A stretch of DNA of 64,000 bases, taken from assembly GCF_001704295.1 (NCBI RefSeq), contig NZ_CP012334.1:2864084-2928083 (forward strand), written 5' to 3'. Source of the DNA: Bordetella sp. H567 (GTDB lineage: Bacteria; Pseudomonadota; Gammaproteobacteria; Burkholderiales; Burkholderiaceae_B). The notes below the pieces were generated by a model, which saw nothing but the letters and a program-made list of their open reading frames with translations, was not told the origin of the DNA and searched no databases. Shown piece by piece: positions 7,601-15,828 of the stretch; position 1 is the first letter of the stretch, and each line of letters opens with the position of its first letter. The position numbers and the translations under genes are program-made.

Positions 7601-10578
7601 ATCGCCAGGAGCAGGTGAAAGACGCGAACGGCGTCGTCCTGGGCAGCCGCCACTACGCGGAAACCTGGGCCTACGACGAACTCAACCGTAGGGTCGCGCA
7701 CGCGACACCGACCGGTGTCGTGCGCCATGCCTACGATAGCCGTGGCGACAGCGTCGCGATCACCGATCCGCTGGGCAACGTCATTCGGAACGAGTACGAC
7801 GTCTTCGGGCGCTTGACCCGCAACCGGCAAATGGTCGCGTCCGTCCTGTCCCCGGACGCGCCACAGCCGGCGGACATGCGCTTTGCCTGGGACGCCGACG
7901 ACCACAAGGTCTCGCAAACGGACGCGCTGGGCCGCATCACGCGCTTCGTCCAGGACACCGCGGGACGCCTGGCCTCGACGGTCCTTCCCGATGGCAGCGC
8001 GGACCTGGCCCAGTACGACGCCGCCGGCAACATGATCGCCTATCGGGACCGCAACGGCGTCGTCCGATACTTTGCCTGGGATGCCCTGAACCGCAATACG
8101 TCCCTGCAGGTAGACCGTTCGGGGATGGCCCCCGGGCTGGAACTGGGCGGCGCCAGCGATCAACGCGCCGAGTTCGACGGCCTGGGCCGGATGCGACGCG
8201 CGACCAACGACTTCATCGACATCCGGCTGCGCCACGACTCCCTCGATCGTGTCCTGGAGGAGACCGTCACCTTTACCGGCGTGCCCGGCGCCGATCCGGC
8301 GCGCGCCTTCGTCATCCAGCGGGAGGTCTCCCATACCGGCGCGGTCCTGCGCCTGCGCTACCCCGCCGGCCGGGAACTCAGCTACGACCGCGATGTCCTG
8401 GACCGCGTCGTCGCCATCGCGCAGCAGCAACAGGGCACGGCCTGGCCGGGAGATCCCGCGACGGGCGCCGCGCCGCTGGCCAGCTTCGCCTATGCCGGGC
8501 TGCAACCCTCGCGTCTGGCTCGCGCCGAGGGGCCGACCACGGACTTCCGCGTCGATGCCGGCGGCCGCATCGACGAGGTCCGGCATACCGTCAACGGCGC
8601 GCCGCTGCTGACGGTGCAATACCTGCATGACGCCCTGGGCAATGTGCGCAACACGGTCGAGACGGGCCAGGACTTCGCCGCGCGGCTGGCGTACACCTAT
8701 GACACGCTCTCGCGCCTGGTCGACTGGCGTACCGCCCTGCCCGCCGCGCCGCTGGATATGCAGCCGCTGGAGCCGCCCGGCCAGCCGCTCGCGGATCCGC
8801 TGCCCGACCTGCAAGCCCCCATCGATGCACGCATCTTCGACCTGCCTGCCACGCCCGAGGGCGGCAGCTGGGACTATGACCTGGCGGGCAACCGGACGCG
8901 CAGCACCGCCGGCTCCGTCACCACGCCCTACGTCGTCAACGCGCTGGACCAGTACACGCAGTGGGGCAGCGCCGCGCGCCGCTACGACGGCAACGGAAAC
9001 CTGGTCGAGGACGAGTCGTGGTCGTATGTGTACGATTTCCGCAATCAGCTGGTCTCCGCCACGCGCAAGGCCGATCAGCGCAAGATCGAACGCTATTACG
9101 ACTGGCTGGGCCGTCTGCACGCGGAACGCCAGGCCGGGACATTGCGCCTGTTCCTGCGCGATGGCCAGGAACCGATCGAGGAATACGAGGGCGGCCAGCT
9201 GGCCCGCAGCACGGTGTGGGATCCCCTGCGCTCGGATGCGCTGATCGTGTCCGGCGGCGGCCGCGACAATTTCCTGATGTGCGATGCGCGGCACTCGGTA
9301 CGCTATCTGTTCGACAAGGCGGGCAAGCGAAACTTCTACATCTACGATCCTTTCGGGGTGCTGCTGCGCGCCATGGCGCCCGTCGACGACAACCCGTTCC
9401 GCTACGCCGGCAAGCGCGCGATCGACGAGACCGGCAAGCTGGATTTCGTTTTCCGCGCCTACGATCCCGCCACCGGGCGCTTCCTGCAGCGTGATCCCAA
9501 AGGACAGACCGACGGGCCCAATTTCTATGCTTTCGTGCGCAACAATCCGCTGGCCTTCTCCGACCCCCTGGGCCTGGAGAGCCGGCACGAATTCGCCGGT
9601 CCCACCGCCACGCTGGGTGCGGAATGGATGTTCCGCAACCCATCGGGCTTCACGCTCGCGGTGCCCAACAACTTCGACCGCGCCAAGATCCAGGCCTACA
9701 AGCAACGCATCCGCGATCCGCTGGATCGCGGCGTGGGCATGCGCTCGCCGCTGGCCGGCCTGAAAAGCAAGACGGACGATATCCGGGCCGCGAACGAGAC
9801 CTTGGCGGACCTGGCCGAAGTGCGGCTGCGCGACGAACAAGGCTTGCGGCCACCGAATGTCAACCTGGACCATACCGTCGAACTGCAGCACGTGATCCGC
9901 ACAGGCGCCCCGGGCGCCGAAACAGTGCGTCCCCAGGACCACCGCTGGCAGGATGCCAGCCTGAACAAGTCGCAGGGCGCGAGCGCCCGCCAGACCGACA
10001 TCCGCTCGCGTGCGCGTGGCGAGCCGTGGGACGTATCCGCCGGCGGCGTCGCCCGCGAGCGCGACCTGAACAAATTCTGGAACCGCGCCGGCTGGCGCGG
10101 CCTGAACCGTGCCTGGGGTGCCTATAACCTGGCCGGCGGCACCTACGCCTCGATTTCGAATCTGGGCGATGACATCCGCGAAGGCAACTGGTTCGCGGCC
10201 GGCCTGGACGGCAGCGGCTTTGTCTCCGGCAGCCTGGAAATCGGCGGCATGCTGGCCGGCTCCAACACCCTGCTGGCTGCGGGACGCTGGATAGGCGTGC
10301 CCGGTGCCGTCATCAGCTCCGGCGTGATCGGCGTGCGCATCGGCACCAATCTCTACAACAACTACGTCGACAAGGACAACGCCATGGACGCCGGCTCGTG
10401 GGTGGAAGAGCGCACCGGCTCGCGCGTGCTGGGCGCCTCCGCCGCCGCCGGCTGGGCGATCGGCAGCGCCGCCTATCATGCCCCCGAGGCCGCCTACGAC
10501 TATGCCAAGGAAACCTGGACCGTCGATCCCGACGAGGTGGATTGGGACAGGACGCTCAAGCCTTGGAAGTGGCTATGA
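4603..10578 (+). CDS. Rhs/YD-repeat protein with HNH-like C-terminal segment
   Basis: A 1991-aa Rhs protein. Residues 1-130 form a helical N-terminal part without signal peptide or PAAR motif. The Rhs core starts near DPVKLFNGEFAYAIADF, carries many YD-type repeats (RYDYDA..GN..), and closes near residue 1660 with RFLQRDP and NNPLAFSDPLGL. The 330-residue tail is variable: it has D1756-H1757, E1760-Q1762 and N1788..G1792, a spacing that recalls HNH/endonuclease VII-like toxin domains, then a Gly/Ala-rich hydrophobic stretch of about 120 residues and a Trp-rich end (LKPWKWL). Rhs proteins normally encapsulate such toxins for delivery. There is no VgrG, PAAR or small immunity gene beside it. 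The last 23 bases overlap the convergent kinase gene, so a downstream immunity gene is excluded at this position. Confidence 0.93.
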   Translation: MPDPDTTTPDTTPDSGGAASVATVRPDMNDDQVKDAIRKRYMDLAEDAATVLAENPPDKQTLSDFKKLLKSAPLQIDVPQEMAGRFASLRDQVVDEVAPAIMPSGDSNRLYVVKSLDATPPKENVAKAADPVKLFNGEFAYAIADFELNGAGQNFVFQRSYSQLVVYEGPLGCNWDHNYNLWLTVPPDQLSIVRSNGALGIELYTLHEAHGYWLPPDGVDAILQAEGDSFTLRQPDGTRIRYRPHPTLGPAIHVVARIEDRHGNYLGFTYEDGLLAHAEINSGSRQVDFTYDSGNRIVAIADFTGRTWRYGYDDIGNLVTVTLPATAPHRSGPTSVYDYIGTAWADTSLQHALTAIFDGNGRPFLENEYGTQLGRVDYRRVIRQRQGGGDILFDYADVIEDFNQPYDDHERPARQTIVTERDGRQLRYLFNRFGNALYKEEYAVIGGLPTLIGAHYRYNRDGNQIAAVTPMGVTTQSLFGRDWYERLHPRGQDYRPEADADLTAEARLQFGNVLSVVRRGRYLGFAPTGLAPSLWSAAALPDVFATDDADAIQKFSYEPEFNRPLTVSDARYTRSANPAFTEDADYDRTLTRYAYAPGNGFQHFLLQAVHRPTPTLPDGSAGAAIVATFDQYDANGRLLEAANAAGLRTRHTYFSAADGPLEGLLKATTVDPPGAALTTSVDRDPLGRVTRVYRPKFTPGDDRFVSEAEYNALDQVTRRTSSLPVGATTAFAYDRAGNLVRSELGLKDENQAPSGALVTLSRYDEEQHLVRQTVGDDTLSKLTRVVHDRAGRPYLTIAPSGRLRKLVYNERAMVARSIDDYAHIHAVTRNDYDADGRAIRIVNPRGFATRFTFDAFGRAVQTEDAMGNVTVRRFDKLGDLLVECTHEKQPDGSFLLLARRQFSYDELGRRITASASRYDDPPAVAAADVRTAFLDTAPGTLLTIQYYYDGVNNLVREVDQDGRVFVSSFDILGRPVHRVDPYGNEWRLAWDQEANLVRLDRQEQVKDANGVVLGSRHYAETWAYDELNRRVAHATPTGVVRHAYDSRGDSVAITDPLGNVIRNEYDVFGRLTRNRQMVASVLSPDAPQPADMRFAWDADDHKVSQTDALGRITRFVQDTAGRLASTVLPDGSADLAQYDAAGNMIAYRDRNGVVRYFAWDALNRNTSLQVDRSGMAPGLELGGASDQRAEFDGLGRMRRATNDFIDIRLRHDSLDRVLEETVTFTGVPGADPARAFVIQREVSHTGAVLRLRYPAGRELSYDRDVLDRVVAIAQQQQGTAWPGDPATGAAPLASFAYAGLQPSRLARAEGPTTDFRVDAGGRIDEVRHTVNGAPLLTVQYLHDALGNVRNTVETGQDFAARLAYTYDTLSRLVDWRTALPAAPLDMQPLEPPGQPLADPLPDLQAPIDARIFDLPATPEGGSWDYDLAGNRTRSTAGSVTTPYVVNALDQYTQWGSAARRYDGNGNLVEDESWSYVYDFRNQLVSATRKADQRKIERYYDWLGRLHAERQAGTLRLFLRDGQEPIEEYEGGQLARSTVWDPLRSDALIVSGGGRDNFLMCDARHSVRYLFDKAGKRNFYIYDPFGVLLRAMAPVDDNPFRYAGKRAIDETGKLDFVFRAYDPATGRFLQRDPKGQTDGPNFYAFVRNNPLAFSDPLGLESRHEFAGPTATLGAEWMFRNPSGFTLAVPNNFDRAKIQAYKQRIRDPLDRGVGMRSPLAGLKSKTDDIRAANETLADLAEVRLRDEQGLRPPNVNLDHTVELQHVIRTGAPGAETVRPQDHRWQDASLNKSQGASARQTDIRSRARGEPWDVSAGGVARERDLNKFWNRAGWRGLNRAWGAYNLAGGTYASISNLGDDIREGNWFAAGLDGSGFVSGSLEIGGMLAGSNTLLAAGRWIGVPGAVISSGVIGVRIGTNLYNNYVDKDNAMDAGSWVEERTGSRVLGASAAAGWAIGSAAYHAPEAAYDYAKETWTVDPDEVDWDRTLKPWKWL

Positions 10579-12931
10579 AGGGCTGGAGTGCGGCGGCGAT
10601 CGCGGCGGAATCATAAGGTTTGCGCAGTACGCCATCCGACGGGACATCCGCGGGCACCTCCTGCCCGGTTGCGTAGATGATGCGCGCATCGGCACGCCGC
10701 GCCTTGATCCTGGCAGCGAGCTCCACGCCTGACGTGCCTTGCAACCCCACATCGATCAACACCACTTCCGGCGCGTTCTTTTCCAGGACGGACAGCGCTT
10801 CCCCGGCGTTGCCCGCCGTCAGTACGACGTGGCCCAGCCCCCGGATCATCTCTCCGCCGATCTCCCGGATCTGTTCATCGTCGTCCACCAGGAGCACCGC
10901 GAGCGGCCGTCGCGACAATGGCGGCGCCGGCGCGCCTTCGGCGCGGTCCGGTTGCGCCGGCCTGGGATTGCGGCGTTGCCGATGGTTCGCCAGGACATGC
11001 CTGATCTTGCGCGCCAGGTCCTCGCGGGTATAGGGCTTGGTGATCAATTCGACGCCCTTGTCCAGGCGTCCGCCATGGACGATGGCGTTCTGCGTGTAGC
11101 CGGAGGTGAACAGGACCGCCATGTCCGGCAAGCGCTCCTGCGCCTTGCGCGCCAGGTCGGGGCTGCGTAGCTGGCCCGGCATGACGACATCGGTAAAGAG
11201 CAGGTCGATCTTGATACCGCTTTGCACGATCGCAAAAGCGCTTTCCCCGTCTGTCGCCTTCAAGACCTGGTAGCCGAGTCCGCGCAATAAATCGACCACC
11301 GTGGTGCAGACCTGTTCATCGTCCTCGGCCACCAATATCGTTTCCGATCCGCCGATCACGGTCGTGGGCAAGATTTCGGGCGGCACATCCTCTTTCTCGA
11401 AAGAACGCGGAAGGTACAGCCTTACCGTCGTCCCGTGGCCGACTTCGCTGTATAGCGTGACATGGCCGCCGGACTGCTTGACGAACCCATAGACCATGGA
11501 AAGGCCCAAGCCCGTCCCATGCCCTTCCGGCTTGGTCGAAAAGAAAGGCTCGACGGCTTGCGCCATGACCTCCGGCGTCATGCCGCAGCCGGTATCCGTC
11601 ACCGCGATCATGACGTACTGGCCCGCGCTGACTTCCGGGTGGCTGCGCGCGTAAGCGTCGTCCAGGTAGGCGTTGCCGATCTCGATCGTCAGCCTGCCCA
11701 CGCCGCTCATCGCGTCACGGGCATTGATCGCCAGATTCAGCATGGCGTTCTCGAGCTGTGCGCTATCGGCCATCGTGTGCCACACGCCGCCCGCGACGAT
11801 GGTCTCGATCTCGATGGCTTCGCCCAGGCTGCGGCGCAGCATATCGTCGAAGCCGCGCAGGAAGCGGCGGATGTTGATGACGCTGGGCACCAGGGGCTGC
11901 CGGCGGCCGAATGCCAGAAGGTGGCTCGCCAGCTTGGCGCCGCGATGCACGCCGGCCAGGGCATTGGCCAGGCGCTGCCGCGCCCGTTCGTTATTCGACA
12001 TATCCGCCGCGAGCAGTTGCAGATTGCCCCCGATGACCTGCAGCAGGTTGTTGAAATCGTGCGCCACGCCACCGGTGAGCTTGCCGATGGTTTCCAGCTT
12101 TTGCGCTTGCTGCAGGGCCCGTTGCGTGCGCTCGAGCGCTTCTTTCGCGGCCTGCTTTTCCGTGATGTCGCGGGTGATTTTCGCGAAGCCTACGTGGTTG
12201 TTGCTGGGATCGAAGATGGGGTCGATGACGACATGCGCGAAGAACCGCGTGCCGTCCTTGCGCACCCGCCAGGCTTCGCTTTCGTAGCGGCCTTCCTTGA
12301 GGGCGGTCCGCAGCGCATGTGCCGGAATACCTGCTTCCCTGTCTTCCGGGGTGTAGAAACGTGAAAAGTGGCTGCCCAGGATTTCCTCGCGCGCATACCC
12401 CTTGATCCGCTCCGCGCCGGCATTCCAGGTACTGACATGGCCGTCCTGGTCCAACATGTAGATCGCGTAGTCCACGACGCCGCGCATCAACAGCTGAAAC
12501 TGCTCTTCGCTTTGGCGCAGCGCTTCATCGGCCGCCGTCACATCGGCAAGATCGCGCGAGACGAAGGCAAAACCGATTATTTCGCCCTGCTCGTTGCGGA
12601 CGGGATCGATCGTGGTGTCGACCCGCAGGTGGGAGCCATCCCTGTGTCGAACCCAGCCATCGCGCCGCACGGACCCAGGGGGCGTTTCAGCGGCCAGTAC
12701 CGTCCTGAGATCTTCCCCTGGCGCAGCGGCGCTGGGGTAGAACACCGAGTAATGCTTGCCGATGACGTCCGAATCGGCCCATCCCGTCAGGTTCCGGGCG
12801 CCCAGATTCCAGCTGATCACGGTTCCCTCCGGGGAGACCATGTAAACGGCATAGCTGAGTATCGAATCTACAAGGCGCTGGGGGCAGGACGCGGGCCACG
12901 GCCGTTCTTCCGCGGCCTGTTGTTCGGACAT
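10556..12931 (-). CDS. Hybrid sensor histidine kinase, PAS-PAS-HisKA-HATPase-REC-REC
   Basis: A 791-aa cytoplasmic kinase without membrane helices. Order of domains: PAS at about 20-135, PAS at about 145-260, dimerisation domain with phospho-acceptor H291 in GGVAHDFNN, ATPase domain with N-box NLAINARDAM and G-boxes DTGCGM and GTGLGL, receiver 1 with D581 (LFTDVVMPG) and K632, receiver 2 with D727 (LIDVGLQG) and K771. The ATG at 12931 has GGAGA at good distance; a longer in-frame reading to 13069 would run into the upstream gene. It lies 20 bases after the DsbA-like gene, so the three minus-strand genes here may be one unit. The PAS domains imply cytoplasmic sensing of an unknown cue; two receivers suggest a phosphorelay or self-regulation. 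The 3' end overlaps the Rhs gene by 23 bases. Confidence 0.95.
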   Translation of the reverse strand: MSEQQAAEERPWPASCPQRLVDSILSYAVYMVSPEGTVISWNLGARNLTGWADSDVIGKHYSVFYPSAAAPGEDLRTVLAAETPPGSVRRDGWVRHRDGSHLRVDTTIDPVRNEQGEIIGFAFVSRDLADVTAADEALRQSEEQFQLLMRGVVDYAIYMLDQDGHVSTWNAGAERIKGYAREEILGSHFSRFYTPEDREAGIPAHALRTALKEGRYESEAWRVRKDGTRFFAHVVIDPIFDPSNNHVGFAKITRDITEKQAAKEALERTQRALQQAQKLETIGKLTGGVAHDFNNLLQVIGGNLQLLAADMSNNERARQRLANALAGVHRGAKLASHLLAFGRRQPLVPSVINIRRFLRGFDDMLRRSLGEAIEIETIVAGGVWHTMADSAQLENAMLNLAINARDAMSGVGRLTIEIGNAYLDDAYARSHPEVSAGQYVMIAVTDTGCGMTPEVMAQAVEPFFSTKPEGHGTGLGLSMVYGFVKQSGGHVTLYSEVGHGTTVRLYLPRSFEKEDVPPEILPTTVIGGSETILVAEDDEQVCTTVVDLLRGLGYQVLKATDGESAFAIVQSGIKIDLLFTDVVMPGQLRSPDLARKAQERLPDMAVLFTSGYTQNAIVHGGRLDKGVELITKPYTREDLARKIRHVLANHRQRRNPRPAQPDRAEGAPAPPLSRRPLAVLLVDDDEQIREIGGEMIRGLGHVVLTAGNAGEALSVLEKNAPEVVLIDVGLQGTSGVELAARIKARRADARIIYATGQEVPADVPSDGVLRKPYDSAAIAAALQPFIATSKA

Positions 12932-12951
12932 TGCGGGTCTCCATGCAGGGT

Positions 12952-13635
12952 TCAGCGGCCCATGGTAGCAGGATGCGCTCCCGGGCCACCGGCCGACACG
13001 GCCTGGGCCACCTGCTCGAAGTACTCGCGCGGGAAAAGCCCCGGAATCAGGCGACCCGCCACCCACCACGCCGGGGTGCCCCTGACGCCCAGCTTCCTGC
13101 CGAGCGCTTCCGCTTCGTCGACCAGTGCGAAACCCGCGCCGTTGTCCAGTGCAGCGCGCATTGCGGCAATATCGACACCCGCTTCAGCGGCGTGTTTCTC
13201 GACCACGCGCCTGTCGCCGAGGTCCTCTCCCAGTGCGAAATGCGCGCCGAAGAGCGCCTTTTCGAGCGCGGGAAAAGACCGCGGCGCGTGGCGGCGCGTC
13301 CATTCGGCGGCGGCCAGCGCCATGCGGGTATTGGGTAAGCGATCCGGCCATGTCAGAGGCAAGCCAGCCGCGCGGTCCTCCTCTTCTATACGCTCGTACA
13401 TCGGTCCGCTGCGTTCGCCCACCGCGCGGCCACCCGCCGGGATATCCGGATGCGCCAGGAACGGCAGGCTCACCACGTCGAAGCCGTGTTTTTCAAAGAT
13501 GGTGTCGCGCTGCTGGCCGACATAGCAGAACGGGCACAACAAGTCGTACCAGTGATACACGCGCCGCGCCGCACTCGACGCATCGTCCACGGTCAATTTC
13601 TCGTTTGACTGCACTGCGTCACGGATATCGGCCAT
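12952..13635 (-). CDS. DsbA/FrnE-like thiol oxidoreductase family protein
   Basis: A 227-aa protein with a thioredoxin-fold start (VYHWYDLLCPFCYVG) carrying a CPFC motif, and a late RGTPAWWVAGRLIPG segment with the cis-Pro that completes the active site. It lacks a signal peptide, so it belongs to the cytoplasmic DsbA-like group (FrnE/2-hydroxychromene-2-carboxylate isomerase relatives) rather than periplasmic DsbA. The start at 13635 follows AGGGA and removes a 29-residue low-complexity extension of the longer frame. It is 29 bases downstream of a LysR gene and 20 bases upstream of the hybrid kinase. Either thiol-disulfide exchange or glutathione-dependent isomerisation is possible. Confidence 0.85.
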   Translation of the reverse strand: MADIRDAVQSNEKLTVDDASSAARRVYHWYDLLCPFCYVGQQRDTIFEKHGFDVVSLPFLAHPDIPAGGRAVGERSGPMYERIEEEDRAAGLPLTWPDRLPNTRMALAAAEWTRRHAPRSFPALEKALFGAHFALGEDLGDRRVVEKHAAEAGVDIAAMRAALDNGAGFALVDEAEALGRKLGVRGTPAWWVAGRLIPGLFPREYFEQVAQAVSAGGPGAHPATMGR

Positions 13636-13664
13636 CGTCCACTGTCCCTTGGAAAGGTAAACCG

Positions 13665-14591
13665 TCAGCCGCCCTCGCCGCTTATGGGCGGCGGCTGATA
13701 ATGGGACTGCAACAGGCCCCATATTTCGTCCACGACGCCCTGCCCCGCACCCCGGGACAGCCGATACAAGGATACCGGAACATCCACGGTCGGCAGTTCC
13801 GGACCTAGCGTGACCAGTGCCCCAGTCGCCAGCTCACGCGCGATCAACCGTTCCGGCAGCCACGCCATGCCCATGCCGGCCAGGGCCATCTCCTTGATGC
13901 CGGCAACGAAGCCGGATTCCTGCACCATGCGAACCTGGTACCGCGCCATCAGGGGGGGCAGGCAATGCCGGTAAAGGATGGTGCCCATGAAGCTCTGGGC
14001 CGGATAGCCCAGCAGCCGGACGGCGCGGCGCGCATGCGGCCGGTGCACGGCCGCGCCGGCGGGCGTGGCGGCACTGACGGCGATCAGCCGTTCGTGGCCG
14101 AGGTGCAGGCACTCGCTGTGCGGCATCGATTCCAGCAGCGGCGTATCGGCTTCCAGGCATAGCAGCAGCTGGGCCTGCCCGGACGCGAAACGGGCGATGC
14201 TCTCGCCGCGGTCCTGGGAATCGACGCCCAGCTCCAAGCCCGGCACGTGGCGCTGCACCACGCGCAGCAGGCCCGGAAGCCAGGTAATCGTCAGGGTGTG
14301 TTGCGCTGCAACCAGGACGCGACGCTGCCCGTGGTACTCCGCCTGGATGCGGTTGCGCAGCTCGGTGGCCTGCATCAAGAGCGCGCGGAATTCGTGCGTG
14401 TATCGCTCGCCCAGCGGGGTCAGCCGCAATCCCGCGCTGCTCCTGTCGATGAGCTGGACGCCCAGCCAGTCTTCCAGCATCTGGATACGCCGGGAAAAGG
14501 CCGGCTGCGTGATATTGCGCATCGCGGCGGCGCGAGAGAACGTCCCTGCCTGCAGCAGGGCGAGGAAATCTTCCAGCCAGATGAGCTTCAT
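13665..14591 (-). CDS. LysR-type transcriptional regulator
   Basis: A 308-aa LysR-type regulator with an N-terminal winged helix-turn-helix (FLALLQAGTFSRAAAMRNIT then QPAFSRRIQMLEDWLG) and a periplasmic-binding-protein-like effector domain. It is divergent from the D-cysteine desulfhydrase/ABC transporter operon, with a perfect inverted repeat (14620-14640) between them, so control of that operon and of itself is likely. The ligand would be the transported amino acid or a breakdown product; this is inference from position. Confidence 0.93.
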   Translation of the reverse strand: MKLIWLEDFLALLQAGTFSRAAAMRNITQPAFSRRIQMLEDWLGVQLIDRSSAGLRLTPLGERYTHEFRALLMQATELRNRIQAEYHGQRRVLVAAQHTLTITWLPGLLRVVQRHVPGLELGVDSQDRGESIARFASGQAQLLLCLEADTPLLESMPHSECLHLGHERLIAVSAATPAGAAVHRPHARRAVRLLGYPAQSFMGTILYRHCLPPLMARYQVRMVQESGFVAGIKEMALAGMGMAWLPERLIARELATGALVTLGPELPTVDVPVSLYRLSRGAGQGVVDEIWGLLQSHYQPPPISGEGG

Positions 14592-14619
14592 GTGGGGGCG
14601 CGCGTTGGGGGGCGGGCAT

Positions 14620-14640
14620 CTTATGCAAAAAAAGCATAAG
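14620..14640. promoter_or_regulatory. Perfect dyad, probable LysR operator
   Basis: CTTATGC, seven A bases, then GCATAAG: a perfect 7+7 inverted repeat containing the T-N11-A core expected of LysR sites. It lies 29 bases before the LysR start and about 80 bases before the divergent enzyme gene. A related half site GCATTAG follows at 14655-14661, as in two-part LysR recognition and activation sites. Confidence 0.65.
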
Positions 14641-14721
14641 AGTCGGAAAATATAGCATTAGGCGGGCCGGCGGGCCCTCCGGTAATCTCGATCTTCCCTT
14701 TTCCCTTTTCGCACACGAGCC

Positions 14722-15753
14722 ATGATGCATCTTGCCGCCTACCCGCGCGTTCGCCTGGGACACTTCCCGACCCCGCTGGAACCCTTGCCCAATCTGTCAC
14801 GCCATCTGGGCGGACCGAACCTCTACATCAAGCGCGACGACTGCACCGGGCTGGCCACGGGCGGCAACAAAACGCGCAAGCTGGAGTTCCTGGTGGCCGA
14901 GGCCCTGGCCCAGGGCGCCGACACGCTGATCACGCAGGGCGCGGTGCAATCCAATCATGCTCGCCAGACCGTCGCCGCGGCGGCCCGCTTCGGCCTGCAA
15001 TGCAAGATCCTGCTGGAATCGCGCGTGACCGACGGCGGCGAGGACTACGAGGAATCCGGCAACGTGATGCTGGACCGCCTGATGGGCGGCGAAATCGTCG
15101 CGCGCCTGCCGGCCGGCACCAATATGCAGAAGGCCATGGAAGACCTGGCCGCGCAGCTGCGCGAGCGCGGCAGCAAGCCCTATGTCATCCCCGGCGGCGG
15201 ATCCAATCCCGTCGGCGCCCTCGGTTACGTGGCCTGCGCCCAGGAGCTGCTGACCCAGTCCTTCGAAATGGGCCTGCGTCTGGATTGCGTCGTGCACGCC
15301 ACGGGTAGCGCCGGCACCCAGGCCGGCCTGGTGACGGGGCTGGCGGCCAGCAACAGCGGCATTCCCGTCATGGGCATCAGCGTGCGGGCGGCGCAGCAAC
15401 AGCAGGAAGAAAACGTGTGGAAGCTGGTCCAGGCCACGCGCGACTATATGGGTCTGCCGACGGACTCGGTACGCCGTGAGGCGGTGGCAGTGGACGCCGG
15501 CCACGTGGGCGGCGGCTACGGCGTGCCGACCCCCGGCATGATAGAGGCGGTGCGCCTGGCCGCGGAACTGGAAGGCATCCTGCTGGACCCGGTGTATTCC
15601 GGCAAGGGCATGGCTGGCTTGATCGCGCAGATCCGCGCCGGCAAGTTCAGCGACGACCAGAACGTCGTCTTCGTGCACACGGGTGGATCGGCCGCGCTGT
15701 TCGCGTACCGCTCCACGTTCGACGCGGCCGGCAGCGCACGCGCGAACGCCTGA
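14722..15753 (+). CDS. D-cysteine desulfhydrase family PLP enzyme
   Basis: A 343-aa fold-type II PLP enzyme of the D-cysteine desulfhydrase / ACC deaminase / L-cysteate sulfo-lyase family. The PLP lysine lies in ATGGNKTRKLEF, the substrate loop in QGAVQSNHARQ, the phosphate loop around ATGSAGTQAGL. Length is normal for the family. It would release ammonia and pyruvate (plus sulfide or sulfite) from a D- or sulfonated amino acid. It heads a seven-gene run with a PotABCD-like importer and two hydrolases, which suggests that the imported compound is cleaved to give the amino acid used here. Two adjacent ATGs (14722, 14725) are possible starts. The exact substrate cannot be assigned from the sequence. 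Confidence 0.85.
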   Translation: MMHLAAYPRVRLGHFPTPLEPLPNLSRHLGGPNLYIKRDDCTGLATGGNKTRKLEFLVAEALAQGADTLITQGAVQSNHARQTVAAAARFGLQCKILLESRVTDGGEDYEESGNVMLDRLMGGEIVARLPAGTNMQKAMEDLAAQLRERGSKPYVIPGGGSNPVGALGYVACAQELLTQSFEMGLRLDCVVHATGSAGTQAGLVTGLAASNSGIPVMGISVRAAQQQQEENVWKLVQATRDYMGLPTDSVRREAVAVDAGHVGGGYGVPTPGMIEAVRLAAELEGILLDPVYSGKGMAGLIAQIRAGKFSDDQNVVFVHTGGSAALFAYRSTFDAAGSARANA

Positions 15754-15764
15754 ACGGACGTCTT

Positions 15765-15789
15765 CCCCCGCCTGGATTGCCGGCGGGGG
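15765..15789 (+). terminator. GC hairpin between desulfhydrase and transporter genes
   Basis: CCCCCGCC pairs with GGCGGGGG across a 9-base loop directly after the desulfhydrase stop. No T-run follows, so it may act as a partial terminator or mRNA-stabilising stem rather than a full terminator. Confidence 0.4.
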
Positions 15790-15828
15790 CTCGTCTAGTC
15801 AGGGCCATAAACGACAAGGGGAAGTACC

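Noticed and set aside
7243-10479. 1078-codon minus-strand open frame
   Set aside because: Antisense to the Rhs core; composition only reflects codon bias of the real gene.
14620-14640. Rho-independent terminator
   Set aside because: AT-rich stem with A-loop between divergent promoters; no transcript ends there.
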